Assembly: GCA_947497945.1 (NCBI GenBank)
Contig: CANMIP010000040.1
Location: 1-37,065, forward strand
Source: an uncultured Tropicimonas sp.
GTDB taxonomy: Bacteria > Pseudomonadota > Alphaproteobacteria > Rhodobacterales > Rhodobacteraceae
DNA: 37,065 nucleotides
Reading direction: 5' to 3'
This document shows positions 1 to 8,156 of the stretch, piece after piece. A program made the translations under genes and the position numbers. Numbering within the stretch: the stretch's first letter is position 1; each line of letters opens with the position of its first letter. The notes beneath the pieces are model-generated. The model had not been told where the DNA came from and did no database searches. It was given only the letters and a program-made list of their open reading frames with translations.

Positions 1-45
1 CGACGATCCGGTGACAGGTCTCGAAACAACACCATCCTTGCCGAA

Positions 46-61
46 GGCGGCTTGACCCCCA
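46..61. repeat. 16-bp direct repeat, left copy
   Basis: GGCGGCTTGACCCCCA occurs here and, identically, at 830-845. The two copies bracket the ISKra4 transposase fragment. The right copy contains the transposase stop codon (TGA 837-839). In the left copy the same bases also close a frame that is open from the window start (TGA 53-55). The repeat could come from recombination between related IS copies or from a local duplication. Confidence 0.8.
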
Positions 62-65
62 AGAG

Positions 66-839
66 TTGAACGGTCCCTTTCTGGATGGAGCGCACATCCC
101 CTCGCGACCGGAATACCAGAAACGCCACCTTGATGTGCTTGTCGGAAGAACGGAAGGCCCTTACGTGACACGGCGTTTCGGTATGGTTCGGGAAGGTGCT
201 ACGTCGCCTCTGGAACTGATCCGTGGGGAGTTGGCACGAGCCGGCTGGCGCCAGGGCACCTCGCTCACGGTCCTGACGGATGGGGAGCCAGCGTTGCCGA
301 ACTTGATCAGGTTAGCAGCCGGTCCTTCGTTCACCCACATTCTCGATTGGTGGGACATTTCGATGCGCGTTCGTCACGTCGAAACGGCCGTGAAAGGGCT
401 CTTGCGCTGCGATGATTTCCTTGGACCCGAGCCGTTGTTCCAACGCCCGGTCGAGCGGCTTAGGTGGTGGATCTGGCACGGCCGATCTCGGTTGGCCGCC
501 ACCCAGCTCCAATGGCTCATTGCAGATTGCGCGCGCATCCAGGCAGAAAACGCAGAGCTTCAAGCAGCCGCCAACAGAGCAAAGGCTCGTTGTGAAGCGC
601 TCCACTCCTATCTTGTGAACAACATGAACTCGCTGGTCGACTACGGGTGGCGCTACCGCAATGGTCTTCCGATCTCCACATCCCGTGCCGAAGGCAGTGT
701 CGACGATATCGCAAACGCCCGGATGGGAAAGAAGCGCAGAATGCGCTGGTCACCCCATGGTGCTCACCGGATGGCAATCACACGGGCTGCGGTTCTCGAT
801 GGTCGACTGACGATTTCATACAGAAATCTGGCGGCTTGA
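66..839 (+). pseudogene. ISKra4-family transposase, C-terminal part
   Basis: This 257-codon frame resembles the catalytic and C-terminal half of ISKra4-family DDE transposases. It has an LDGAHI segment near the start, a LTDGEPALPNL block with the second acidic residue around residue 73, an ILDWWDISMRVRHV block, and the family-typical C-terminus with SRAEGSVDDIANARM followed by a KKRRMRWSPHGAHRM block. The N-terminal region of the family is missing: the frame upstream has a stop at 12-14, and another frame that is open from position 1 ends at 53-55, so the gene is truncated or frameshifted. TTG at 66 is only the first possible start and is probably not a real one. It is probably a dead remnant, although the rest of the gene may lie left of the window in another frame. 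Confidence 0.75.
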
Positions 840-845
840 CCCCCA
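830..845. repeat. 16-bp direct repeat, right copy
   Basis: This is identical to 46-61 and overlaps the last codons and stop of the ISKra4 transposase fragment. The 203 bp that follow, up to the next gene, show no convincing terminator or promoter. Confidence 0.8.
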
Positions 846-1048
846 GGTTCTTTCCACTCCCACTACTACGTGAACCTGCCGCTGGTCACGCTGCTGGAAC
901 AGGTTTCGTGACAGGCACAAACACCGGGGTGGGTCATTGGCCGCCATTGGGATTTTTGTGTCACATGGGGTGCCCGGTGGGCTACATTGTGCTTGGAGAT
1001 CTGGTTGCGAACCGATTCACAAGCGCAGCCTAATGATGAGGGGACAAT

Positions 1049-1846
1049 ATGGGACGTTTGTTGAGCAGCATTGTGATCGGTGGTTTTCTTGCGATGTCGA
1101 GCCATGCCTTGGCTCAGGACGGGAATGCGACCGCGGAGGAGGCCTATGGCGGGGCGGCGCAGAGAGACTGGATGTATGAGCTTCAGCTTTACATCTGGGG
1201 AACCGAGGTTGGCGGTACGGCGGCGGGCGCGGATTTCACGATCGGGTTCGATGAAATCCTGGAAAACCTGAACTTCACGCTTATGGGAGGCCTGAAAGCC
1301 TATCAGAGAAACGGGCCGTGGATGACCTATGGCGAGCTTGGCTATGCCGATATTCGTCAAGGCGGCGAGGCCAGCTTCACCATCAATCCCGGTCCCGGAC
1401 CGGGCGGAAATGTCGATGCTGTTGCCGACGGAGACATGCAGGTTACGGTAGTGTCCTTCGGCGGTGGCTACCAGATTGCCTCAAGCGAAACCCACAACGC
1501 CTATGCGACCTTGGGCGGGCGCTATTTGCGGTTGTCGGCACAGTTTGATGCGGATATTGGCAGGCAATCCTTCGAAATCGACGGAGAAGAAGAGTATTGG
1601 GATGCCGTGGTCGGCATCAACGGTCGCGCTTATTTCAATGATGACTGGTTCGTTTCCTACTTGGCCGATATCGGTGCCGGCCAATCCGACCTGACCTGGC
1701 AGGCCGCACTCGGGCTCGGCTATACGTTCGGGCGCAGCGACGTGATGTTCGGCTATCGTCACTTGGCATGGGATCTGCCTGATGACGATATGATTTCCGA
1801 GTATTACCAGTCCGGCCCGCTCATAGTCTGGAACTACCGTTTTTGA
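1049..1846 (+). CDS. outer-membrane beta-barrel protein
   Basis: A 265-residue protein with a clear Sec signal peptide (about residues 1-22, ending SHALA-Q). The body is rich in alternating aromatic and polar residues and Gly, and the protein ends in Phe (WNYRF), the usual barrel-recognition signature. The segments ELQLYIWGTEVGG and LENLNFTLMGGLKAY recall a family of uncharacterised bacterial outer-membrane proteins of about 250-300 residues with an early YxW motif. ATG at 1049 is supported by a GAGGGG ribosome-binding site about 7 bases upstream. It is a single gene between IS remnants. Localisation is well supported; substrate and function are unknown. Confidence 0.82.
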   Translation: MGRLLSSIVIGGFLAMSSHALAQDGNATAEEAYGGAAQRDWMYELQLYIWGTEVGGTAAGADFTIGFDEILENLNFTLMGGLKAYQRNGPWMTYGELGYADIRQGGEASFTINPGPGPGGNVDAVADGDMQVTVVSFGGGYQIASSETHNAYATLGGRYLRLSAQFDADIGRQSFEIDGEEEYWDAVVGINGRAYFNDDWFVSYLADIGAGQSDLTWQAALGLGYTFGRSDVMFGYRHLAWDLPDDDMISEYYQSGPLIVWNYRF

Positions 1847-2486
1847 TCCAGTTTGGACTTGTCGCGCTTTGATGCCGCTTGCCACTACACCCTAATTGAT
1901 CAGATTCTGCGGATTTGGGCCATTTTGGGGAGTTGGCAAGACGCGGTGGTCAAACAACCGGCTTCGTGACGCTTAGCCTCCCATCGAGTGCTGCGGCGCG
2001 TGGGATAGCAAATTGTTGAAAATGTCGGCAGTCGTGGTCGGCGCTGACGGGAGGGTGCGCGATCCTGATCACTTTGACCTTGGTCCGTTCACTGGCAACG
2101 AACGGGTTCGCAGAGGGGAAGGGAATGGCCATCGTCGCCTTCCAATACTGGGCTGCCCTCTTTGGCGTTCCGCCAGTAGATCCTCCACGTCGCGCAAGCT
2201 TAAAGTAAACCGATGATAGGCCCAGACGGCGTATCCGATGACGCTTCGAGGGAACCGGAAGCCTTTGATCCGCGACAGTTCTTCGATATTCAACATAGCA
2301 GAGGACTAACCCGACGCCGCAACGTCGCCAATCTGACAATGCCGATGCCGGATCTCTCCAGCGTTGGTTGGAAGGGGTGAAGCGTTCCGGTTATCTTGTT
2401 GCGGTCGTCCTTGTGATCTTCGCGGTCCCGATCTTCGGCGATCTTGCCGCCGAGTGCGCCAGCCGCGACGCCAAGAGCCAGCCCGC
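1847..2486. other. 640-bp stretch with only gene remnants
   Basis: There is no intact gene. On the minus strand an IS6 fragment lies at 2165-2296. Near 1960-2000 (minus) a frame ends with RAAALDGRLSV, which resembles the C-terminus of the ISKra4 protein at 66-839 (RAAVLDGRLTI), so it may be a second ISKra4 tail. Immediately downstream of the regulator at 2487, about 2290-2480 (minus) encodes a glycine-zipper-like segment (GGLALGVAAGALGGKIAEDRD) with no start, perhaps the tail of a deleted small membrane protein. Confidence 0.5.
2165..2296 (-). pseudogene. IS6-family transposase, N-terminal remnant
   Basis: About 44 codons match the N-terminus of IS6/IS26-type transposases: a GFRFPRSVIGYAVWAYHRF block followed by TLSLRDVEDLLAER, the helix-turn-helix region before the DDE domain. 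After LLAER the frame loses all resemblance and the catalytic core is absent, so this is a dead fragment. It shows that an IS6 element once bordered the regulator region; no terminal repeat could be identified. Confidence 0.85.
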
Positions 2487-3881
2487 CTAACGCAGAGTGG
2501 CGATGATTTCGTCGGCATGTGCCGGGTCTCGATAAAGGGAACGAAACAGTGCACCTATCGGGAATCCCGGCCAGGCGGCGTTGAGGAGGTTCAGCATCTC
2601 TTTTGCGCTGTTGGCGTCGCCCATCTTCGAATGGATCGCGATCAGGTAGCCAAGGGAAATCGGGCTGATGGGGTCGCCTTCGAGAACGGACTCGTTGATC
2701 AGGTCGAGCGCCTCGGAATAGTTCCCAAGGTGAAACTCGGCCGAGGCCCGTATGCTCTTGTTGGGAAAGTAGTCTCTGGGATCCATTATCTCGGCGGCAC
2801 GTTGGGCCATATCCGTCGCTCTTTCGAAATCCCCCCCGAACAGGGAAATCAGCGCATCCATGTTCAGGGCATGCAGATCGGACGGGTCAAGAGACGTCGC
2901 CCGGTCGGATTGCTGGCGCGCGCCTTTGAAATCCCGCTTCACATGGGCGACAAGCGCCGCTGCGGAGTGGCTCCAGCTCTGATCGATCCCGAGTTCGAGC
3001 GCGCGCGATGCCAGGTCATCGGCCTCCTGCAACAGCCCGTCACGATCCTTGCCCGGCGGGCGGGTTACCGCGATGAGTGCCTTGCTCTCGGCGGCCCCCG
3101 CATAGCCGGCGAAATAGTTTCCATCCATCTCGATGACCAGTTCGAACATGAGCAATACGGCGTCCTGCCATTTGGGTTCGAGCGCCGGGAACTGAAGGCT
3201 CCGCGCCTTCATGGCCAGGTTCGATGCCTGAAGCCGCGCAGGGGAGTTGGAAAACAAGGCGTCGCGCACCGCCCGCGCCGTGGCATCGCCCGGGCCTGGG
3301 GGCGGTGCCTCGATGCCAGCATCGACGCTTTCGATTGGGCTGTCTGCCTGGAAACCGGCCTGCCACCAGAAGAGGGACGCTGCGATCACGGCCACCACCA
3401 AGGATGCCAGCAGTCCGACCGAGAACCGCCGCGTCGTTTCTTTCTGGACCGGCGCAACCTCTGGTTGCGGCGCCGCTGGCGTCGGAGCCTTCTCCTGACG
3501 CAACAAAAAGTGCGGCTCATAGCTGCCGGGCTGGAAGTTGATCTGCAGCTCGGCCTTCGCTCCTGATCCTGCGTAGTATTTCTCCAACCGCCGGCGCAGA
3601 CGACCGGCATCAACGCGGACCACAGCGACGGGGTCGCGCCCTATGAGCGGAGACCGGCCGTAGACATCTTCGACAATCGTCTTGCCGCGGATGCGATCTC
3701 CGCGCCCCCCCAGGGATTCCTTGACGACGTATTCGAGGAAGGCCTGAACACGGCCGGCGCCTGTGAATTCCGGACTGTCGAGAATCTCCCCCAGAGCAGC
3801 CATGGCAACCGAGGATTCCGGGGTAACATATTGGCTCTCAAACGGTGTTACGTCATGTTCATCCGGATTGGTCACGGTCAC
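2487..3881 (-). CDS. membrane-anchored winged-helix/TPR regulator
   Basis: A 464-residue protein of three parts. Residues about 26-125 carry the block seen in alphaproteobacterial CadC-like or adenylate-cyclase-associated regulators: FLEYVVKESL, GRGDRIRGKTI, then RDPVAVVRVDAGRLRRRLEKYY. A single membrane segment lies at about 153-172, after a Pro/Ala linker. The C-terminal half (about 200-464) is helical with TPR-like repeats. The inferred topology is a cytoplasmic DNA-binding domain with a periplasmic TPR sensor. There is no signal peptide. It is transcribed divergently from the gene at 4051, and a 10-bp palindrome lies in the shared promoter region, so it may regulate that operon and itself. 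DNA binding is inferred from family resemblance only. Confidence 0.75.
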   Translation of the reverse strand: MTVTNPDEHDVTPFESQYVTPESSVAMAALGEILDSPEFTGAGRVQAFLEYVVKESLGGRGDRIRGKTIVEDVYGRSPLIGRDPVAVVRVDAGRLRRRLEKYYAGSGAKAELQINFQPGSYEPHFLLRQEKAPTPAAPQPEVAPVQKETTRRFSVGLLASLVVAVIAASLFWWQAGFQADSPIESVDAGIEAPPPGPGDATARAVRDALFSNSPARLQASNLAMKARSLQFPALEPKWQDAVLLMFELVIEMDGNYFAGYAGAAESKALIAVTRPPGKDRDGLLQEADDLASRALELGIDQSWSHSAAALVAHVKRDFKGARQQSDRATSLDPSDLHALNMDALISLFGGDFERATDMAQRAAEIMDPRDYFPNKSIRASAEFHLGNYSEALDLINESVLEGDPISPISLGYLIAIHSKMGDANSAKEMLNLLNAAWPGFPIGALFRSLYRDPAHADEIIATLR

Positions 3882-3926
3882 TCCCCAAGTCGATTTCTAC
3901 CGATAACTCACTGAAAATAAAAACAC

Positions 3927-3936
3927 GTTACGTAAC
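3927..3936. promoter_or_regulatory. palindrome in divergent promoter region, candidate operator
   Basis: GTTACGTAAC is a perfect 10-bp palindrome in an AT-rich island (about 3905-3965) that stands out from the GC-rich surroundings. It lies 46 bp upstream of the minus-strand regulator start (3881) and about 115 bp upstream of the plus-strand start at 4051. Position and symmetry suit a binding site for a dimeric regulator, possibly the neighbouring CadC-like protein. Confidence 0.4.
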
Positions 3937-4050
3937 AAACTACCCTAAGAAACCTATAATTCAAGGGCTGGCCGGTCAATATCTGTGGAGAGCGCCAAGC
4001 ATGCCTGCCGCATGACGCTGGCCATTCCACAACGAGATCGAGGTGCCCAG

Positions 4051-4320
4051 ATGAACAGTTTCAAGCATAGTTTCGGCGACCACCTGGAACAGATCTGTCG
4101 GCTGCGCTCGAAGGATGCCGTCTTCGCGGAGATTTGCCGGGACTACGAGACATTGATGGAACTGATGCCGCTTGATGCGGACGACCCCACAATTGAGGAC
4201 GTCAACGAGAGCCTGGCAGGTCTCGAACAGGAAATCCGTTCCTATCTCGGGCAACCGGAGGACCGGACATCCGACGCTCCCTCCACCCGACACCACACCA
4301 ATCACAGACAAGGTCACTGA
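4051..4320 (+). CDS. small conserved-looking cytoplasmic protein
   Basis: An 89-residue acidic helical protein with no signal peptide or membrane segment. The core runs from HLEQICRLRSKDAVF through EICRDYETLMELMP to NESLAGLEQEIRSYL, heptad-like and compatible with a helical hairpin; the tail is His/Thr-rich. The start was set at ATG 4051 (MNSFKH) because the 22 codons upstream look non-coding and a GAGGTG precedes 4051. Only 2 bp separate it from the DUF3179 gene at 4323, so the two are probably co-transcribed. No family recognised. Confidence 0.65.
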   Translation: MNSFKHSFGDHLEQICRLRSKDAVFAEICRDYETLMELMPLDADDPTIEDVNESLAGLEQEIRSYLGQPEDRTSDAPSTRHHTNHRQGH

Positions 4321-4322
4321 CA

Positions 4323-5576
4323 ATGCTCGCAAACATCCTCTTCTACGCCGGCTTCGCGGTTTCTCTGGGCATAGCCCTGCTCTACTTCCGCGATCTGGGC
4401 GACATCCCCCAGATGATCATGAAGACCAAGCGTGCCAATATCGATCGCTTCATCCGCAACGAATACACTTTCCTGAGCGCGGGCTTCGGCGGCTGGCTGG
4501 TCATGGCCGTCACGCATTTCGGATTCGGCGCGGGTTCGGGCTGGCTGTTTTGGATCTCCACCGTTCTGACGGCGCTTCTCGTCGCGTTCACCTGGATCTA
4601 CGTCCATATCGGCTTGCGCAACCAGAAAGAGAGCGCGCGTTTCTACAGCATCGAGGAGGCGAAGGAATTCGTCAGCCCGACGACGCAGGTCATCGTGCTC
4701 GAAAAGAACGGCGTGGCGCGAGCCCATCCGCAGTCGCAGATCATGCGGCCGCACCTTGCGGGCACCGAGGAAGGGCTTGAAGGCTCAAACGTGGTGATGA
4801 CCTTCTGCGCCATCGCCAATCTCGGGCTCGGCATGACACCGGAGGTCGAAGGCGAGAAGATCGAGCTTGAGGTCCTGGCCCAGCACGGCAACAACCTCGT
4901 GCTGCGGGACAATACGACCGGTGAGCCGATCCAGCAGATCTATGGCTTCCGCGCCAAGGATGCCGATACCACTGCGGACGGGCCGGCCTGTCCGCTGCGC
5001 CAAAGCCTGACGATGCAGCCCTGGCCGACCTTCCGCATGACCTTCCGTGGCTTCCAGAAGGCCTATCCCGAGGGCACGGTTTTCCTGAACAAGCCCCCGA
5101 AAAACCCGCTGCTTTGGCTGCTCGACTTCGCAATGGAAATGGCCTTCGTCGGCTCGATCCAGAAGCACCACACCGAGGCAAAGCCGATCATGCAGAACCT
5201 CGAACACCCGATCGACCCACGTCTGCCGACCAAGAGCTATGTCTGGGGCGTGAATATCGGCTCCGACGCAAGTTGCTGGACCGATGATTTCGTCGTCGCC
5301 CAGGGCAATACCGTGAATGCGGTCGTTGGAGGCCAGCCGCTGGTCGTCTCATGGAGCCCGCTCTACGAGAGCATGAATGTCTGGGTCAACGACACCGGTG
5401 CGGATGTTTCGGAGGTCGATGTCTATGGCAAGACGCCTGACGGTCATCAACTGGCGCGCTCGCCGGACGTCAAGGCCGGCCTCTTCTGGCATGTCTGGGC
5501 AGAGTTCTTCCCGCATACCGACATCAACCGGGTCGGTGATGTCGCCGCGGTTTCGACCGAGGCAGCTGCCGCGTGA
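4323..5576 (+). CDS. DUF3179-like membrane protein
   Basis: A 417-residue protein with an N-terminal membrane segment (about 2-22) and two more at about 50-95, followed by a soluble domain of some 300 residues. That domain shows the layout of DUF3179: VVMTFCAIANLG (the FCPLSN-type block), LEVLAQHGNNLVLRDNTTGEPIQQ (the place of the usual DreTgSlW block), the WPTFRMTFRGFQKAYPEG block (family: sw.eWra.hP.g), and a late KSYVWGVNIGSDA block. DUF3179 proteins are widespread and of unknown function; most are secreted. Here the domain is tethered by extra transmembrane helices. It follows the small gene at 4051 by 2 bp and precedes a small secreted protein gene. Confidence 0.7.
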   Translation: MLANILFYAGFAVSLGIALLYFRDLGDIPQMIMKTKRANIDRFIRNEYTFLSAGFGGWLVMAVTHFGFGAGSGWLFWISTVLTALLVAFTWIYVHIGLRNQKESARFYSIEEAKEFVSPTTQVIVLEKNGVARAHPQSQIMRPHLAGTEEGLEGSNVVMTFCAIANLGLGMTPEVEGEKIELEVLAQHGNNLVLRDNTTGEPIQQIYGFRAKDADTTADGPACPLRQSLTMQPWPTFRMTFRGFQKAYPEGTVFLNKPPKNPLLWLLDFAMEMAFVGSIQKHHTEAKPIMQNLEHPIDPRLPTKSYVWGVNIGSDASCWTDDFVVAQGNTVNAVVGGQPLVVSWSPLYESMNVWVNDTGADVSEVDVYGKTPDGHQLARSPDVKAGLFWHVWAEFFPHTDINRVGDVAAVSTEAAAA

Positions 5577-5750
5577 GCGCAACTTCCTCTCCCACCCGGC
5601 AGCCCCTTGCAGCGTGCGAGGTGTTGCCGGAGTTGGAGCGCGCGGCGCCGGGGAACTGAACACCGCTGAACTCTGAGCGTGGCAGACCAACACACACCGA
5701 AACCTCGGAAACCACTGGCCCACGTGAACTCAACCGTGACTGGAAAGATC

Positions 5751-6212
5751 ATGAACACCAACGCCTTGAAGGCTACCCTCGCAACAGCGTTTCTCTTCGC
5801 CCTCCCCGGGTTTGCCTCCGCCTGTACCGGCGTCGTGGACAACGCCCCCGAGATCTCGGAAACCTATGTCGACGAGACCGGTCAGTTCCACGCCGTGGGG
5901 GCTGACGGATGGCTCACCTTCGGGTTGGGCGACCAGCTCGTCTATTTCGTTTGTCTCGTGGACAACGACAACGATTACCTGATTGCGCAGAACGGGTCCG
6001 CCAATGACGCTGATTACGAGCTCTACAGCCGGTTCGAGTGGTTCGTGGAGGGAGACCAGCTCTACTTCTGCAACCAAGTGACCGACGCCGGAAGTCAGGC
6101 CGATGCGTTGGATTTCGCCGCGCTTCCTCCCGCCGATCAGGCCAACCCGACATTGAGCGGTTGCGGTGTCGACAACCAGGCCTGGAGTGCGCTACGGGTC
6201 GTCAAACCATAG
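5751..6212 (+). CDS. small secreted four-cysteine protein
   Basis: A 153-residue protein with a signal peptide (1-24, ending FASA) and mature N-terminus at Cys25. The -3 Ala is a poor lipobox, so a soluble periplasmic protein is more likely than a lipoprotein. Four cysteines (Cys25, VCLVD, FCNQ, SGCG) could form two disulfides. The pattern WFVEGDQLYFCNQVTDAGSQADA...GCG...W resembles uncharacterised alphaproteobacterial periplasmic proteins with LyyCq and GCGG blocks. ATG 5751 was chosen over an upstream ATG at 5679 because the signal peptide begins here and GGAAAG precedes it. It lies 174 bp after the DUF3179 gene. Confidence 0.75.
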   Translation: MNTNALKATLATAFLFALPGFASACTGVVDNAPEISETYVDETGQFHAVGADGWLTFGLGDQLVYFVCLVDNDNDYLIAQNGSANDADYELYSRFEWFVEGDQLYFCNQVTDAGSQADALDFAALPPADQANPTLSGCGVDNQAWSALRVVKP

Positions 6213-6229
6213 GAAACCGTCGAAGGCAT

Positions 6230-6283
6230 TGAAGATGGTCCCGGCATTGCCCGTCACGCGCCATGCCGGGAGCGTCATCTTCA
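6230..6283. promoter_or_regulatory. two-tier inverted repeat between operons
   Basis: The outer arms TGAAGATG (6230-6237) and CATCTTCA (6276-6283) and the inner arms TCCCGGCA (6239-6246) and TGCCGGGA (6264-6271) are perfect 8-bp complements around a 17-nt loop. This makes a long hairpin with a small internal loop. There is no T-run on either strand, so it is not a classic intrinsic terminator. It could end the upstream transcript in a factor-dependent way, stabilise a 3' end, or be a 5' structure of the sulfatase mRNA. Confidence 0.45.
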
Positions 6284-6361
6284 GGGAAATACCAACAAAT
6301 ACTGCCTGATAGATAGCTTGGAATGTCTCGAGACGAACAGGACCAGAGGAGAGGACAACAC

Positions 6362-8086
6362 ATGCTGCGAGCAACAACAGCAGTTCTAATTGCGCTGGCC
6401 AGCACGGCACAGGCGCAGGATGGGCCGATCATCCAGGACGCGGAATACTACATCCTTGAGGCTCAGCACGCCGTGCAATGGGCCGAGGACGATGCGGCGG
6501 TGGATGCCAGGCTGTCCGAATTCCGAGACACCAATGGCGGCAAGCCGCCCAACATCATCAACATCCTGATTGATGACATGGGCTATGGCGATATGGGCAT
6601 TCCCGAGCTGAACGCCGTGCGCGGCTATTCCACGCCCAATATCAACGCCTTCTCCGACGAAGCCATGCGGATGGCGCGGATGTATACCGAGCCGTCCTGC
6701 ACGCCGACCCGCGTGGCCATGATGACCGGGCGTCTGCCCGTGCGCATGGGAATGGGCGACACCGCGGTCGACATCGCCGGGTTCGGGCTCCCCGCCGGGG
6801 AGGTGACGCTTCCGGAGGTTCTGTCGGAGGCAGGATATGCCACGATCCACGTGGGCAAGTGGCACATGGGCGATATCGCCGAGGCCATGCCTCAGAACCA
6901 GGGTTTCGACTGGGCGGCCTTCCCGGTCCACCAGCAAGGCCAGCTGACGATCTTCAATGACGACGCGATCGAAGAACAGGTTGCCGTCGGCATGGACGAT
7001 TTCGACCCGCGCTTCTCGCTGGACATGTTCTTTCGTCCCGACGCCTCGGCCATGGTGACCGGGCTTGAGGCAAGCAGGGGCGAACTGGCCCGCGAGGTTC
7101 ACATGGAACCGGGCGAGCGCTGGAACGCCGCCAAATATGACGACATGAACCAGCGCTACCAGGACCAGGCGATGGAGAAGCTGGGCGAGCTGGCTGCCGG
7201 CGAGCAGCCCTTCTTCCTGCAGTACTGGCCGCTCCTGCCGTTGCACAACACGCGCACCGGCCGCGACGGGTTCCAGTCTCCCAATGGCGGTCTCTATGTC
7301 GACAAGATGCAGCAGCTCGATGCCTGGCTGGGCGAGCTGTTTGCCGAGATGGAGGCGCTTGGGGTCCGGGACAACACCATCGTCGTGCTGATGGGCGATA
7401 ACGGGCATTTCACCAAGTACTCGCCGCAATCGGGTTTCACGCCGATGGTCTTCCGGGGCGGAAAGGGCGACACCACGGAGGGCGGCATCCGGGTCGATGC
7501 CTTCGTGCGCTGGCCGAACATGATCGAGGCCGACGGGATCGTGAACGATATCGTCCACGTGTCGGACATGTACACGACGCTGGCGCGATTTGCCGGTGCC
7601 GACGACTACATTCCGCGCGACCGGCTCGTGGATGGTGTCGACCAGTCAGCCCTGCTGCTGGAGGGCGAAACGAAGGGGCGGCGCGACAGCCTCATCGTCT
7701 ACTCGATCAACACCCCCCAGGCCGTGATCAAGGAGCACCTGAAACTGGAAGTGCCGAAGCCGGGCGAAAACCCGATCGGGGCGAATTTCTACGACATCTT
7801 CCGCGACACGCACGAGCTGTACCCGGTCTCGACCGAAATCGGCGCCTGGGGCGGACAGGAATTCGTCCGCATCCTCGGTCGTCACGTGATGCGCAAGAAG
7901 GTTTTCCCGGATACCGAACCGGCCCGCGGCGTGCCCTATGACGGCATCGAGAACCTGCGCCCCGAAAGCCAGGCCGCCGTCGACGCCTTCCTGCTCAAGC
8001 AACAGGCGGTGGTGGCCCCCTATCCGGACGGGTTGAGCCCGCTCGGCAAGCTCAAGCTGAAAAAGACGATGGAAGCGGACAAGTAA
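6362..8086 (+). CDS. exported arylsulfatase (formylglycine type)
   Basis: A 574-residue type I sulfatase with a signal peptide (1-18). The catalytic signature C113-T-P-T-R117 (CxPxR) is intact, so Cys113 should be converted to formylglycine by a maturase not seen here. The metal site is supplied by Asp71-Asp72 (NILIDDMGYGD) near the N-terminus and Asp346-Asn347 (MGDNGH). Lys166 and His168 sit in the HVGKWHMG block. It hydrolyses sulfate esters, probably in the periplasm; the substrate cannot be read from sequence. ATG 6362 is preceded by GAGGAGAGGA; an ATG 39 bases upstream lacks such a site and would spoil the signal peptide. It lies 70 bp before an RND efflux operon, which suggests that import or export and desulfation are linked. 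Confidence 0.93.
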   Translation: MLRATTAVLIALASTAQAQDGPIIQDAEYYILEAQHAVQWAEDDAAVDARLSEFRDTNGGKPPNIINILIDDMGYGDMGIPELNAVRGYSTPNINAFSDEAMRMARMYTEPSCTPTRVAMMTGRLPVRMGMGDTAVDIAGFGLPAGEVTLPEVLSEAGYATIHVGKWHMGDIAEAMPQNQGFDWAAFPVHQQGQLTIFNDDAIEEQVAVGMDDFDPRFSLDMFFRPDASAMVTGLEASRGELAREVHMEPGERWNAAKYDDMNQRYQDQAMEKLGELAAGEQPFFLQYWPLLPLHNTRTGRDGFQSPNGGLYVDKMQQLDAWLGELFAEMEALGVRDNTIVVLMGDNGHFTKYSPQSGFTPMVFRGGKGDTTEGGIRVDAFVRWPNMIEADGIVNDIVHVSDMYTTLARFAGADDYIPRDRLVDGVDQSALLLEGETKGRRDSLIVYSINTPQAVIKEHLKLEVPKPGENPIGANFYDIFRDTHELYPVSTEIGAWGGQEFVRILGRHVMRKKVFPDTEPARGVPYDGIENLRPESQAAVDAFLLKQQAVVAPYPDGLSPLGKLKLKKTMEADK

Positions 8087-8103
8087 GCGTCCCGCGGATC
8101 GGT

Positions 8104-8123
8104 GCGGCCCGCCAATGGGCCGC
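8104..8123. terminator. GC hairpin after the sulfatase gene
   Basis: GCGGCCC and GGGCCGC are perfect 7-bp arms with a 6-nt loop, 18 bp after the sulfatase stop. No T-run follows, so it would be a weak or factor-dependent terminator, or an attenuator or stability element between the sulfatase and the efflux genes. Confidence 0.4.
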
Positions 8124-8156
8124 GCCTCTACCCAACAATAAAACGGATCGGACAGA

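Noticed and set aside
2364-3566. 400-codon plus-strand frame opposite the regulator
   Set aside because: Arg-rich and without family features; the minus-strand gene has recognisable domains and a membrane segment.
5577-5750. Plus-strand start at 5679 for the secreted Cys protein
   Set aside because: The upstream 24 codons would bury the signal peptide, and the ATG at 5751 has a better ribosome-binding site.
6386-7558. 390-codon minus-strand frame opposite the sulfatase
   Set aside because: Composition is His/Val/Gly-rich and shadow-like; the plus strand carries an intact catalytic sulfatase.
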